From Lachnospiraceae bacterium UBA7054 (GTDB taxonomy: Bacteria; Bacillota; Clostridia; Lachnospirales; Lachnospiraceae), in assembly GCA_002492725.1 (NCBI GenBank), contig DLAF01000071.1, forward strand, positions 1-64,000: a stretch of 64,000 nt of DNA. The letters run 5' to 3'. The translations under genes and the position numbers were made by a program. The notes under the pieces were generated by a model. That model searched no databases. It worked only from the letters and a program-made list of their open reading frames with translations, and had not been told where the DNA came from. Shown piece after piece: positions 15,917-24,020 of this stretch; the stretch's first letter is position 1; the number at the start of each line of letters is the position of its first letter.

Positions 15917-16840
15917 ATGTTTACTACTATTTTTGGCAAAAAGATTTATTATGAAATGTATGGTGCGGAACACGGTAATACATTGCTGTATCTTCACGGA
16001 GGTCCCGGAGCAAGCTGCCTTGATTTTGCGGGTCAGGCAAAAGCCCTGAGCAGGCAAGTAAGGGTCATACTATTGGATCAGTTGGGCGTTCTTCGTTCGG
16101 ATGCCATTGCTGAGAATGAAGATTATGGTATGGAATATCAGGTGGAAATGTTCGAGGAGATACGGAAAGTTTTTGGTATCGAAAAATGGAGCATCCTCGG
16201 ACATTCTTATGGCGGTATGCTTGCCGTTTTATATGCGCATCTTTATCCGGATTCCATTCATAAGATGATCTTGGATTGTCCTTCCTTATGGTTTGAAGAC
16301 TCTGCGAGATCGGTGGCGGAATATTTATGCGAACATATTGAGAGTCACAACAATAGGGAGCAAAGTGAACTTTGTGAAAAACTGAAAAGGACAGATTATC
16401 AGGGCGGAAAAGAATGTATTTACGATTTAATTACACTGCTGAATGGTTGCACAGATATGCAGCTGCGAAATTATTTACATGGCGTTTCTTTTGAAGAATA
16501 TCAAAAGAGTATGGACACGAGTGAAATCACAAATGAAATGTGGGCAAAAGGGGATCGGCATTTGGAGAAGCTGTTGGAAAAGCCGCCGGTGCAAAAGGAA
16601 TCTAATGCGCAAAGAGTAACTATGATGGATAATTTTATGCCCATGATTCAAAAGATAACCCTTCCGGTACTGTTGATCAACGGGAAATTTGACCCTGCCT
16701 GCACAAAGCGTCAAATAGAATATATGTTAAGCAATGTACCAAATATCATGCAAATTGTTTTTGAAAACAGCGGACACTTTCCCAGAATTGAGGAAGCGGA
16801 AAAATATACGAATGTCGTGCTTGATTTTCTTGAAAAATAG
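15917..16840 (+). CDS. Alpha/beta hydrolase, proline-iminopeptidase-like
   Basis: A 307-residue hydrolase. The oxyanion motif HGGPG near residue 29 is the mark of proline iminopeptidases (peptidase S33). The nucleophile is in LGHSYGGM, the acidic residue in NGKFDPACT and the His in SGHFPRIEE. The usual DQRGxGxS is DQLGVLRSD here, so substrate preference may differ. The ATG at 15917 follows AAGGACAAGGG; the longer frame from 15812 overlaps toxN and is rejected. Confidence 0.88.
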   Translation: MFTTIFGKKIYYEMYGAEHGNTLLYLHGGPGASCLDFAGQAKALSRQVRVILLDQLGVLRSDAIAENEDYGMEYQVEMFEEIRKVFGIEKWSILGHSYGGMLAVLYAHLYPDSIHKMILDCPSLWFEDSARSVAEYLCEHIESHNNREQSELCEKLKRTDYQGGKECIYDLITLLNGCTDMQLRNYLHGVSFEEYQKSMDTSEITNEMWAKGDRHLEKLLEKPPVQKESNAQRVTMMDNFMPMIQKITLPVLLINGKFDPACTKRQIEYMLSNVPNIMQIVFENSGHFPRIEEAEKYTNVVLDFLEK

Positions 16841-16843
16841 AAA

Positions 16844-16900
16844 AGGTAATTGCAAAACCTCACAATGATTATCGTGTTGTGATACGTTTTGCAATTACCT
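16844..16900 (-). terminator. Long inverted repeat between convergent genes
   Basis: AGGTAATTGCAAAAC (16844-16858) pairs perfectly with GTTTTGCAATTACCT (16886-16900); CACAA/TTGTG extends the stem inside. On the minus strand the stem is followed by a U-rich run, so it probably ends the esterase transcript and may act in both directions. Confidence 0.75.
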
Positions 16901-16906
16901 GAAAAA

Positions 16907-18028
16907 TCATACCGCGAAGTGATCCCGCAGATATTCGATCAGCACATCCGCCGCTCTGCGGTGTGAGAGCGCTCCCGGATGCTCGTGCGAGCCGACCGTC
17001 TCCTTCGTAGTGTTCGGAAGCTGCAGGAAAAGGAGATTGTGATCGCCCGTTTCCTGCGTGTAGCGGTTCATGGCGCCCGTGATGGCGGGTGTCAGGTTGT
17101 AACCGAGCATGCCGTAGCACCATACGATATGCGCCTGCGGATTGTGTCTGCGCAGCATTTTTAAAAAGTTTACAACGGCGTCCTTAAAACGGTTTAAGTC
17201 TTCCTCATTGTAAGTACCGTCCTCGTTTTTTCGCTGCTTGAAGCTTTCGCCCGTAGCAGGATTGACAAATGGCGGCTGCTCGAAGGCGGAGGCATCGTTG
17301 GTGCCGAGATTGACGATCACGGCATCCACCTTTCGCAGGGAAAAGTCATATGGTTCAAAGGCTCCAAGAGCCTCATTTTTTTTGCCATAACACAGACCAC
17401 AAAGCTTTTCATAGCGGGAGGGAATGTTGGAATCCGGGTTGTTGTCCCAGGCGGAGAGCACGCCCCATCCGCCCTGCGAGATCAGAAAGGCGTCCGCGTC
17501 AAGCGCTTCTGCCGTCAGCTTCGCGTAGTTGCGGCTGTAGCTCATGTACATGGGGATCCAGTCCCAGTCTTCCTTTGCGCCGTAAGTCCCTTCGCCGGAA
17601 GTGATGCTGTCGCCAATAAATTCGAAAGTAAGTTTCTTTGCGGGAACGGGAGAAAAGGTTCCGTTTGCCTGAAAGCCGTGGACAATGAGGCAGCAGTCTT
17701 CGTCCTCCGACATGGCTTGGAGTTCTCTGTAGATACGCACATTTTTAATTGGTTCCTCGCTCATGCCGCGGAAGAGGCATAAGGGGTATGTACCGGGCAT
17801 GAGCATCTGGCGGCTCATCAGCTCACCGTTGATTTCACAGGCGATCCACATTTCATGGACATTGTAACTGACCTCAAGATCCACCCAAAGTTCCGAACCC
17901 GAGACGTTTACTTCTACGCCGCTTCCGTTGAAGAAGAGGGGAAGTGGGGAGGCTTTGGGAATCGTGCGCCCGTGTACTTTGTAATGGGGGAGTTCTGCGA
18001 TCGGATATTTTTTCAGATTGGGGTTCAT
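16907..18028 (-). CDS. SGNH/GDSL esterase with N-terminal beta domain (CE2-like)
   Basis: A 373-residue cytoplasmic-looking hydrolase with no signal peptide. A β-rich N-terminal domain (about 1-120) precedes the SGNH domain: block I FIGDSITSGEG carries the nucleophile Ser, block III is VIVNLGTNDAS, and the catalytic His is in the EHPGALSHRRAADVL end. This two-domain order fits family 2-type carbohydrate acetyl esterases. The frame opens at 18052, but the ATG at 18028, preceded by AAAGGTAGG, is the likelier start. The probable role is deacetylation of imported oligosaccharides. Confidence 0.82.
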   Translation of the reverse strand: MNPNLKKYPIAELPHYKVHGRTIPKASPLPLFFNGSGVEVNVSGSELWVDLEVSYNVHEMWIACEINGELMSRQMLMPGTYPLCLFRGMSEEPIKNVRIYRELQAMSEDEDCCLIVHGFQANGTFSPVPAKKLTFEFIGDSITSGEGTYGAKEDWDWIPMYMSYSRNYAKLTAEALDADAFLISQGGWGVLSAWDNNPDSNIPSRYEKLCGLCYGKKNEALGAFEPYDFSLRKVDAVIVNLGTNDASAFEQPPFVNPATGESFKQRKNEDGTYNEEDLNRFKDAVVNFLKMLRRHNPQAHIVWCYGMLGYNLTPAITGAMNRYTQETGDHNLLFLQLPNTTKETVGSHEHPGALSHRRAADVLIEYLRDHFAV

Positions 18029-18182
18029 GGTAATACCTACCTTTCTTTTCATTTATAGAAATATAATTTCTTTTTCATCATTGCATGTTTTTCTCTATCA
18101 TCGTAGCAGGATTTCGGAGAGAAAGCAAATGATATTCTGTGTTTTTGTAACAGTTCATCATCAAAAAATATGAAAAAATCTC

Positions 18183-18211
18183 TTGACCTTCACGGAGCGT
18201 CATAGTATACA
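18183..18211 (+). promoter_or_regulatory. MerR-type promoter/operator
   Basis: TTGACC (18183-18188) and TATACA (18206-18211) frame an inverted repeat, TGAC (18184-18187) with GTCA (18199-18202). A dyad between -35 and -10 is the normal MerR-family arrangement. It lies about 50 bases before the MerR gene start, which suggests autoregulation. Confidence 0.6.
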
Positions 18212-18262
18212 GTGGTTTTATCAGGGACAGGCCCCCAAAACCGCTTTGACAGGGAGGAGACT

Positions 18263-19114
18263 ATGAGAACGGTAAAGGAATTGTCAGACATCACAGGTAT
18301 CAGCGTGCGCGCGCTTCATTATTACGACGAAATCGGGCTGCTTACGCCGACGGCGAAAAGTGAAGCGGGATACAGGCTTTATGACGATAAAGCGTTGGAA
18401 ACATTGCGGCAGATTTTATTTTTCCGCGAGTTTGCTATTCCTTTGGGAAAGATCAAGTCTATTTTGGAGAATCCTGCTCTGAATCAAAAACAGATTTTGC
18501 AGATGCAAAGAGAGATGCTGGTGGCGCAGAAAGCGCGAACAGAGCGTCTGATCGCCGGCATCGATACTATTCTGAAAGGAGAAGATACAATGGATTTTGC
18601 GATTTTTAGCAGGACGGAAGTGGAAGATATGTTTGATGCTATGTTTACACAGATACCGGAACAAATCAGGCAGATCGCTATTGATGAATTTGGCGGCGCG
18701 GATAAATGGCGGGCGCATTATATTGAAGTGCTGTCATCTGAGCAGATGCAGAAATCATTTGCAAAGATTGTCGAATGGTACGGTGGTAAGGAGGCGTATC
18801 AGGATGCGGCAAAGCGTCCTATGAGTCAGCAAGTAGTCGAAAGCTATAATAAGAGACTTGACGCTATCCTGCAAAAATTGGCGGCAAAACAGGGATGTCC
18901 TGCGGATTCTTTTGAAGTGAAGGAGATCGTGGGGGAATATGGTTTTGTTATCAGACAGGCTTCCAGTATGAAGGATGAAAAGGGGTTTTTGCTTGTTTAT
19001 GCGAAATCTTTTCGTAAGGATCCCATGCAGTCTGAACTGGATCAAAAGTATGGCGCGGGAAGCGCGGCCTTTTTTGCCGAGGCAATAGAAGCTTTTTACG
19101 GGAAAGCGGAGTAA
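18263..19114 (+). CDS. MerR-family regulator with TipAS-type effector domain
   Basis: A 283-residue regulator. The winged-helix MerR domain (RTVKELSDITGISVRALHYY, DEIGLLTPTAKSEAGYRLY) is followed by a dimerisation helix. A C-terminal helical domain of about 140 residues resembles the TipA antibiotic-binding module (FGGADKWRAHYIEVLSSEQM, KIVEWYGGKEAY). TipA-like proteins activate efflux genes on binding peptide antibiotics. The start is the ATG at 18263 with GGGAGGAG upstream; a frame-open extension to 18212 crosses the promoter. The convergent remnant of an MFS pump begins immediately after its stop. Confidence 0.85.
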   Translation: MRTVKELSDITGISVRALHYYDEIGLLTPTAKSEAGYRLYDDKALETLRQILFFREFAIPLGKIKSILENPALNQKQILQMQREMLVAQKARTERLIAGIDTILKGEDTMDFAIFSRTEVEDMFDAMFTQIPEQIRQIAIDEFGGADKWRAHYIEVLSSEQMQKSFAKIVEWYGGKEAYQDAAKRPMSQQVVESYNKRLDAILQKLAAKQGCPADSFEVKEIVGEYGFVIRQASSMKDEKGFLLVYAKSFRKDPMQSELDQKYGAGSAAFFAEAIEAFYGKAE

Positions 19115-19756
19115 GGAGAGAAAACAAAATCCCCGCAAGCGGCGACAGCACTACCATAATCATCGAAAAAGTAAAGGATTCCATGGAGATAAGCGTAGCC
19201 CGCTGTTTTGACGGAAACATACGCTGCAGGATCGTGTTCGTTCTGACCTGCAGCGTATCGTCGCCAAACGCCGCAATAAAGCCGCCGAGCGTCATCAACA
19301 GAAATGCCTGAATGCTCGAGAAACACGCCCGAGAGCACCAATGCCGCCGTCACGGCAAACACGTTTCTGTATTTTGGCTTCTTCCATTTCAGCACGACTT
19401 TCGCGCCAAGGATACCACCCATTTCCATAAAGAATAAGGCAGCCCCCAGCGCCTGATTTGGCATTCCTGCCGCGGGCAGTTTGGCCTGCAGGAAGAACAG
19501 AAGCAAAATATCCAATGCGCCAATTCCGATTTGACTGATTGAGTCAATTTGGCTGCGTCGCATTCTCCTTCATCGGGTACCCGCGCCTCATATAAGGAAA
19601 GAACGATCAAAATCTGCAGGATGCACATTATGACGTCCGTGCCGTAGGCAGCCTTATGTTCAATAAAAAGCGCAAAACCCACGCTCCGGTCAATGACAGA
19701 TTTCCCGCTACGGATGACAGGTATAGCTTCCTGATTTGATTTTTTGTTTTTTGCAT
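19115..19756 (-). pseudogene. Decayed MFS efflux transporter
   Basis: Membrane-helix fragments of one MFS protein lie in different frames. From an ATG at 19756 with AAGGAGG upstream the frame reads NQIRKLYLSSVAGNLSLTGA and soon stops. Further on, ADVIMCILQI-like, then GALDILLLFFLQAKLPAAG with ALGAALFFMEMGGILGAKVV, then FGDDTLQVRTNTILQRMFPS appear in alternating frames. The N-terminal half is mostly deleted, there are at least two frameshifts (near 19530 and 19310), and the 3' end is cut off at the MerR gene. No functional product is possible. The intact leader upstream suggests a former antibiotic pump. Confidence 0.8.
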
Positions 19757-19796
19757 AAAAAAACCTCCTTAGCTTTTTTAGGAAAAAGTTAAGGAG
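19757..19796 (-). promoter_or_regulatory. Attenuator hairpin covering the SD of the MFS remnant
   Basis: On the transcript, CTCCTTAACTTTTT pairs with AAAAAGCTAAGGAG (13 of 14 pairs), followed by G and seven U just before the ATG. The hairpin is a terminator and also hides the AAGGAGG ribosome site. Its 5' arm overlaps the last codons of the leader peptide, so a ribosome stalled there would prevent folding. Confidence 0.8.
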
Positions 19797-19843
19797 ATAG
19801 TGCGCCCTTTTTGCAGTTGAAGATTAATGCTTTTCCAGATCAT
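19778..19843 (-). CDS. Leader peptide (21 residues) of the MFS attenuator
   Basis: A short reading frame, MIWKSINLQLQ then KGRTISLTFS, has AAGG seven bases before its ATG and lies between a strong promoter and the attenuator hairpin. Its final six codons form part of the hairpin's 5' arm. This is the design of ribosome-mediated attenuation leaders that precede macrolide, lincosamide and related resistance genes. The inducing drug cannot be told. Confidence 0.7.
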   Translation of the reverse strand: MIWKSINLQLQKGRTISLTFS

Positions 19844-19880
19844 ATGACTGCCTTGGGTTGGTTTTCGATTGCTGATAAAT

Positions 19881-19909
19881 ATTTTACAAAACGGCCGCCG
19901 AAATGTCAA
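19881..19909 (-). promoter_or_regulatory. Promoter of the MFS leader
   Basis: Read on the minus strand: TTGACA (19909-19904), a 17-base spacer and TAAAAT (19886-19881), a near-consensus promoter about 40 bases before the leader-peptide ATG. Confidence 0.8.
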
Positions 19910-19916
19910 GGAAAGC

Positions 19917-20426
19917 CTATTGTATCTTTTTTAAAAGCCTCTGCTTGAAGGCCCTGACCCTTGCGCCGTAGCGGGTTGAAAAGATGAGGCCTGTAAAGAG
20001 CATACCAATCGCCAGTCCCTGCGCAAATTCCAATGCATTGACCACAACGGAATAATCATACAGGCTTGTGTCTTTTATGATGCCATAGGCCAATATCAAA
20101 AGCATGGCAATTGCATTGCAGATACGGACGCGCTTCTGATAGCGTTCCGCCTCTGTATTGGTATAATCGACTGCCTGTAATACGGTTTCTTTCATTTCTT
20201 TATCCATGTTCTCGCTTTTCCTTTCTCCATTCAGGATTTCCCGCAGATCGACTTCGTAATAGTCGGACAGCTCAATCAAAAGATCCAAGTCCGGCATATT
20301 GTTGCCGTTTTCCCAGCGGGATACGGTTCGGTTTGACACGTTACATTTTTCCGCAAGCTGTTCCTGCGTCAATCCTTTTTGCTTGCGGAGCTCCTTTAAA
20401 AATGCTCCTATTTTTTGTTGATTCAT
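19917..20426 (-). CDS. XRE-family regulator with C-terminal membrane helices
   Basis: A 169-residue protein. A helix-turn-helix of the Cro/CI type (residues about 5-62: LKELRKQKGLTQEQLAEKC, VSNRTVSRWENG) is followed by a linker and two hydrophobic segments (about 102-120 and 128-150) ending in a basic tail. Membrane-tethered XRE regulators are common in Clostridia, and their signal is usually unknown. The MFS leader promoter lies just beyond its stop codon and reads in the same direction, so this gene could precede or regulate that unit. Confidence 0.87.
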   Translation of the reverse strand: MNQQKIGAFLKELRKQKGLTQEQLAEKCNVSNRTVSRWENGNNMPDLDLLIELSDYYEVDLREILNGERKSENMDKEMKETVLQAVDYTNTEAERYQKRVRICNAIAMLLILAYGIIKDTSLYDYSVVVNALEFAQGLAIGMLFTGLIFSTRYGARVRAFKQRLLKKIQ

Positions 20427-20574
20427 GATGGACTCCTTTCGGAGAAAATCTTATCCTGAATGTCCGTTCAAAAACACGACACAAAGCGAGAAATGCCTTA
20501 TTTTTCTAGCGGACAAGGTGTGTCTGACGTTTCTTATTTTACCACAAACTTGCATGCAGAGTTCATTTTGACAT

Positions 20575-20603
20575 AAAAAAGAAGAATGCCCAAACAGGCA
20601 TCC
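20575..20603 (-). terminator. Terminator after the lipoprotein gene
   Basis: On the minus strand GGATGCC pairs with GGCATTC (one mismatch) across a TGTTTG loop, followed by TTCTTTTTT. Confidence 0.7.
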
Positions 20604-20630
20604 TCCTTTTTAAGGATAGGAAAAGTCGGT

Positions 20631-21029
20631 TTAGTTGATTCCCGTTATCCCGAGATTTCCGTCCACCGACTTAAAAATGATATTCGGTGTGGCTTCGCCC
20701 ATGATGAAGCCGGCCATGGTTTCCTCCAAGGTTGAGACATCTACGGCGGCAATCACGGCACATCTTTCTTCCGTAAAGATAACATCTTCACCCAAGGCCA
20801 GAAAAGCTTCTTTGTTATCCACTTCTTCACTGTTTACCGCAAGGGGGTAGCTGCACAAATCTGCCAGCGCTTCGAGATCCTTGTCGGCCACAGCGTTTTG
20901 GATTTTTTCGGCAAAGACCGATACGTCGCTGCTCTCTGTGGAAGCGGGGGCGGCAGTCTCTTGTGTGCCGCATCCGACACAGGTAAGGATCACGATTGCG
21001 CATATTGTAAGTACTTTCCAATTTTTCAT
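20631..21029 (-). CDS. Small lipoprotein of unknown function
   Basis: A 132-residue secreted lipoprotein. The start MKNWKVLTICAIVILTCVGC is a lipoprotein signal with the lipid-modified Cys at position 20, then a short Ser/Thr/Ala linker. The mature part (VFAEKIQNAVADKDLEALADL, SYPLAVN) resembles small snoaL/NTF2-like accessory lipoproteins, but I do not assign a family. The ATG at 21029 has GGAGG upstream; the frame-open extension to 21149 is not used. It is divergent from the AgrA-like regulator gene. Confidence 0.8.
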   Translation of the reverse strand: MKNWKVLTICAIVILTCVGCGTQETAAPASTESSDVSVFAEKIQNAVADKDLEALADLCSYPLAVNSEEVDNKEAFLALGEDVIFTEERCAVIAAVDVSTLEETMAGFIMGEATPNIIFKSVDGNLGITGIN

Positions 21030-21166
21030 AATTTTCCTCCGAATGATTTTAAATTCATTTCTTTTGTTATTCCAGTATATCCCCTCCAAACGGTTGACGG
21101 CAATCTCGCTTTTTTCGCATTTACTTCCCTGTTTTCCGCAATTCTGCAACTTAATGGTGCAAGCGG

Positions 21167-21195
21167 TTGCGAAACGGAATGAAGTTCGGTATAAT
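21167..21195 (+). promoter_or_regulatory. Promoter of the LytTR two-component operon
   Basis: TTGCGA (21167-21172), a 17-base spacer and consensus TATAAT (21190-21195), about 68 bases before the regulator start. Confidence 0.7.
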
Positions 21196-21262
21196 TTCCG
21201 ATAGCATTTTCATGATATTGTATGGTCTGCGGACGGCAGCGATACAGACAAGGAGTTTGGGA

Positions 21263-22003
21263 ATGAAGATTATTATTTGTGATGACAATACAGAGGATTT
21301 ACGCAATATAGAAAAGTTGCTGGCGCAATATCAGGCAAAGTATCCGGACAGAGAGTTTGAGGTGGAAAAGTTTTCTGACTCATCTGGGTTATTCCGGCGG
21401 ATCGCGGAAAGGGAGCCGGCGGATATCTATATCTTGGATATGCTGATGCCGAAGCACACGGGCATCGACCTTGGAAATCAAATCCGAAAATGCGGGTGTG
21501 AAAGTATTATCATCTATCTGACGTCTTCCGATGACTATGCGCTGGATGCCTATGGTGTGCATGCCATTCGATATCTTTTGAAACCGATTAGGGAGGAGAG
21601 TTTTTTTGAGGCATTGGATTATGGATTATCCCTGTTACATCGAAAATCGGAAACGGAATCTGTCTATTTGGTCAAAACGAAGGATGGCTTGGTGCAGACG
21701 TCTTATTCTGAGATAGAATACATCGAAAACGCGAACAGAAAACTGGAAGTACATCTGATCGGAGGAAGCATTCTGAAAAGTATTTTTATTCGAAAATCTT
21801 TTGAGGAAGAGATTGACAGATTGGCGGAAGAAAAGAATTTTCTACAGGTACACAAATCGTTTGTAGTCAACCTCGATCATGTAAGACAGTTGGGGGCGGG
21901 CACTATGACTATGGTATCCGGCAGGCAGATTCCTGTCAGCAAGGCGAAGGCGGCAAACGTAAAGCGGGAATATCTTTTGTTTGTTTCCGGCAAATACAGA
22001 TAG
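21263..22003 (+). CDS. LytTR-type response regulator (AgrA-like)
   Basis: A 246-residue regulator. Receiver domain with acidic ICDDN and phospho-acceptor Asp59 (IYILDMLMPK), then a C-terminal LytTR DNA-binding domain (SEIEYIENANRKLEVHL, FLQVHKSFVVNLDHV). The frame is open from 21167, but the ATG at 21263 starts with the receiver and has AAGGAG upstream. It is followed 17 bases later by its GHKL kinase. Targets of such regulators are often direct repeats upstream of secretion or peptide genes; none is obvious nearby. Confidence 0.9.
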   Translation: MKIIICDDNTEDLRNIEKLLAQYQAKYPDREFEVEKFSDSSGLFRRIAEREPADIYILDMLMPKHTGIDLGNQIRKCGCESIIIYLTSSDDYALDAYGVHAIRYLLKPIREESFFEALDYGLSLLHRKSETESVYLVKTKDGLVQTSYSEIEYIENANRKLEVHLIGGSILKSIFIRKSFEEEIDRLAEEKNFLQVHKSFVVNLDHVRQLGAGTMTMVSGRQIPVSKAKAANVKREYLLFVSGKYR

Positions 22004-22019
22004 GAATGGTGGGAATGGA

Positions 22020-23321
22020 ATGAACATGGAAATGGTGTATTTGAAAGACATATCCTATACGTTGAGCCATATCTTTTTCATGGCGTATATCTATCTGTTT
22101 CTGACGCACCGCTTTTCCGGGAAGGCGACGTTGGCAATCTGTCTGGCGGCGTGTTTCGTAATGAATCTGTTGGATCTGTTTAAGCTGAATTTATTTCCGG
22201 ACAGCGGTTTGTTTTACTTTTGTACCACGATCGTACAAATTGCCATTGCGCAGTTTACGGGGCTTTGTATTGCAAGAAAAAGAGACAGCAGGGTACTGTT
22301 CATTGGCCTGAGCGCGTCCAACTATGTGATTGTGGGCAGCATAACGGCATCGATCCTATATATTTGTACCGAGAATATCTGTCTGGCGCTGATCGGTAAT
22401 ATTTTAATGCATCTTGTCATTTTATGGGTGCTCTATATCAAGATCGGGAATATCTTTCATTTGTTTTGCGAACGGGATTTAGGCAAAAGCCGGTTGGAAC
22501 TTTGCCTGATTCCGGTGTTTTTCTATTGCTGCTTTTCCTGTCTGGCCTTTTTCCCTTATACACTGTATGATCATCCCCAAAATATATTGGTTGCCATTTT
22601 TTTGATGATCACGATGCTCGTTTCCTATGTCGTGGTGCTGCGTTATCTGCACAGTGAGACGAAGCAGGTGGAGACATACTGGAAGAATGTGATGTTTGAG
22701 TCCTATATCAAAGGATTGGAGACTCAGAACTATCTCGTGGAGCGGGCAGAGCAGAACCTGAGAATACTGCGGCATGACATTCGGCATTATTCGGCCATGA
22801 TCGATTCACTGGCCGGTCAGGGAAACTATGAAGAGATCCGAAAGATAGCGGGGCATATCAGCGATGTGGTGGATGAAAATAAAGTCGAAAAATACTGTGA
22901 GAATTTGATTGTAGGCACCATCCTTCTAAAAATGGCGGAACAGGCAAAACTCTTTCAAATCAGGCTGCATATGGATGTGCTGATACCAAAAGAGATTCCG
23001 GTAAACGAGTATGAGTTTGCCATGGTAGTTGCGAATCTGCTGGAAAATGCGTTATACGCCGTAAAGAATCTGGAGTCGGAAAAAAGGGATATTTTTGCCA
23101 AAATTCATTGTACGGCAGAATATCTGTTGATCGATTTAGAAAATAAGTGTGAGGGAAATGTGACCTTCGATTCTCTTACCGGACTTCCCAAAAGCGGCAA
23201 GGGCGCAGGGCATGGACTGGGGATGCAGAGCGTACAGGCTTTTTCTGACAAACTGGGCGGGAATATTGAGTGTTACTGTGAAGAGGAACAGTTTCGGATG
23301 ATACTGTTTGTAAGATTTTGA
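22020..23321 (+). CDS. GHKL-domain sensor histidine kinase (AgrC-like)
   Basis: A 433-residue kinase. About six hydrophobic segments occupy residues 1-210, followed by the phospho-acceptor region (RILRHDIRHYSAMIDSLAG) and a GHKL ATPase (NLLENALYAVKNLE, GHGLGMQSVQAFS). This is the AgrC/ComD layout that senses peptides, but no agrB or agrD gene is present in the window. I use the ATG at 22020, where GGTGGGAATGG provides a weak ribosome site; the frame opens at 21981 inside the regulator gene. Confidence 0.87.
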   Translation: MNMEMVYLKDISYTLSHIFFMAYIYLFLTHRFSGKATLAICLAACFVMNLLDLFKLNLFPDSGLFYFCTTIVQIAIAQFTGLCIARKRDSRVLFIGLSASNYVIVGSITASILYICTENICLALIGNILMHLVILWVLYIKIGNIFHLFCERDLGKSRLELCLIPVFFYCCFSCLAFFPYTLYDHPQNILVAIFLMITMLVSYVVVLRYLHSETKQVETYWKNVMFESYIKGLETQNYLVERAEQNLRILRHDIRHYSAMIDSLAGQGNYEEIRKIAGHISDVVDENKVEKYCENLIVGTILLKMAEQAKLFQIRLHMDVLIPKEIPVNEYEFAMVVANLLENALYAVKNLESEKRDIFAKIHCTAEYLLIDLENKCEGNVTFDSLTGLPKSGKGAGHGLGMQSVQAFSDKLGGNIECYCEEEQFRMILFVRF

Positions 23322-23356
23322 TCGACTGAAAAATTAGGGAGATTTTAAAAATGGCA

Positions 23357-23385
23357 TTGACAAAGTTCCAAGGACGGTATATGAT
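23357..23385 (+). promoter_or_regulatory. Promoter of the feo operon
   Basis: TTGACA (23357-23362), a 17-base spacer and TATGAT (23380-23385). The predicted start point (~23392) abuts the first GTTAG operator. Confidence 0.7.
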
Positions 23386-23393
23386 GACATATG

Positions 23394-23409
23394 GTTAGAG
23401 AATACTAAC
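23394..23409 (+). promoter_or_regulatory. Iron-regulator operator 1 (GTTAG-N6-CTAAC)
   Basis: Inverted repeat GTTAG-AGAATA-CTAAC directly after the promoter. The same 16-bp pattern occurs twice more in the operon. A repressor bound here would block transcription of feoA-feoA-feoB. Confidence 0.75.
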
Positions 23410-23427
23410 TATTCTTTTTGACAGATG

Positions 23428-23443
23428 GTTAGAGAAGACTAAC
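23428..23443 (+). promoter_or_regulatory. Iron-regulator operator 2 (GTTAG-N6-CTAAC)
   Basis: Inverted repeat GTTAG-AGAAGA-CTAAC, 34 bases downstream of the first copy. A TTGACA also lies at 23418-23423 but without a good -10. Confidence 0.75.
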
Positions 23444-23481
23444 GAGCACGCTGCAAAAAAGGTTTGGAAATGGAGGGACGC

Positions 23482-23694
23482 ATGATGCCGCTTACGTTAG
23501 CAGAGACGGGAGAAGAAAATATCATCAGGAAGATCGGGGGAAAGCAGGATGTCAGGGCGCATCTGGAGAATCTCGGTTTTGTTGTGGGAGGGGCGGTCAC
23601 GGTCGTCAGCGCCATCGGGGGCAATGTCATCGTGAACGTAAAGGATTCCCGCATCGCAGTCAGCAAAGAGATGGCGCAGAAGATCATGGTCTGA
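23482..23694 (+). CDS. feoA: FeoA-family ferrous iron transport protein (first copy)
   Basis: A 70-residue SH3-like protein. The FeoA pattern is NIIRKIGGKQDVRAHLENLGFVVG, a hydrophobic core, then NVIVNVKDSRIAVSKEMAQKI. FeoA is a cytoplasmic partner of the FeoB transporter. The start is ATG 23482 (or the adjacent 23485), preceded by GGAGGG. It is followed 33 bases later by a second, different FeoA gene, a common pair in Clostridia. Confidence 0.9.
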   Translation: MMPLTLAETGEENIIRKIGGKQDVRAHLENLGFVVGGAVTVVSAIGGNVIVNVKDSRIAVSKEMAQKIMV

Positions 23695-23727
23695 CTTTAA
23701 TCTTATGAAATGAGGAGGATAAAACGA

Positions 23728-23955
23728 ATGAAAACATTGAAAGAAGCAAAGGTCGGTGATACCGTCCGGGTGGTGAAGCTCCACGGTGAGGGTGCGGTCA
23801 AACGAAGGATCATGGACATGGGACTGACAAAGGGCGTGGATGTACAGATACGCAAAGTGGCGCCTTTAGGCGATCCGATCGAGGTGACCGTCCGCGGTTA
23901 TGAGCTTTCCATCAGAAAGGCGGATGCGGAAATGATCGAGGTCGACAACGCGTAA
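23728..23955 (+). CDS. feoA: FeoA-family ferrous iron transport protein (second copy)
   Basis: A 75-residue protein with the canonical FeoA motif RRIMDMGLTKGVDVQIRKVA, PLGDPIEVTVRGYELSIRK. It is closer to the classic FeoA consensus than the first copy. ATG 23728 has GAGGAGG upstream. The third GTTAG operator and then feoB follow. Confidence 0.93.
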   Translation: MKTLKEAKVGDTVRVVKLHGEGAVKRRIMDMGLTKGVDVQIRKVAPLGDPIEVTVRGYELSIRKADAEMIEVDNA

Positions 23956-23977
23956 AGAGTGATTTTTTTGGTCAACA

Positions 23978-23993
23978 GTTAGGAATAACTAAC
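23978..23993 (+). promoter_or_regulatory. Iron-regulator operator 3, between feoA and feoB
   Basis: Inverted repeat GTTAG-GAATAA-CTAAC located 28 bases before feoB. Its position inside the operon suggests separate control of feoB or a roadblock to elongation. Confidence 0.7.
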
Positions 23994-24020
23994 ACGAGAA
24001 ATAGAAGAAGGAGAGGAAAA

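Noticed and set aside
16844..16900. Inverted repeat as a transposon end or MITE
   Set aside because: It is single, lies exactly between convergent genes, has no target duplication, and is well explained as a terminator.
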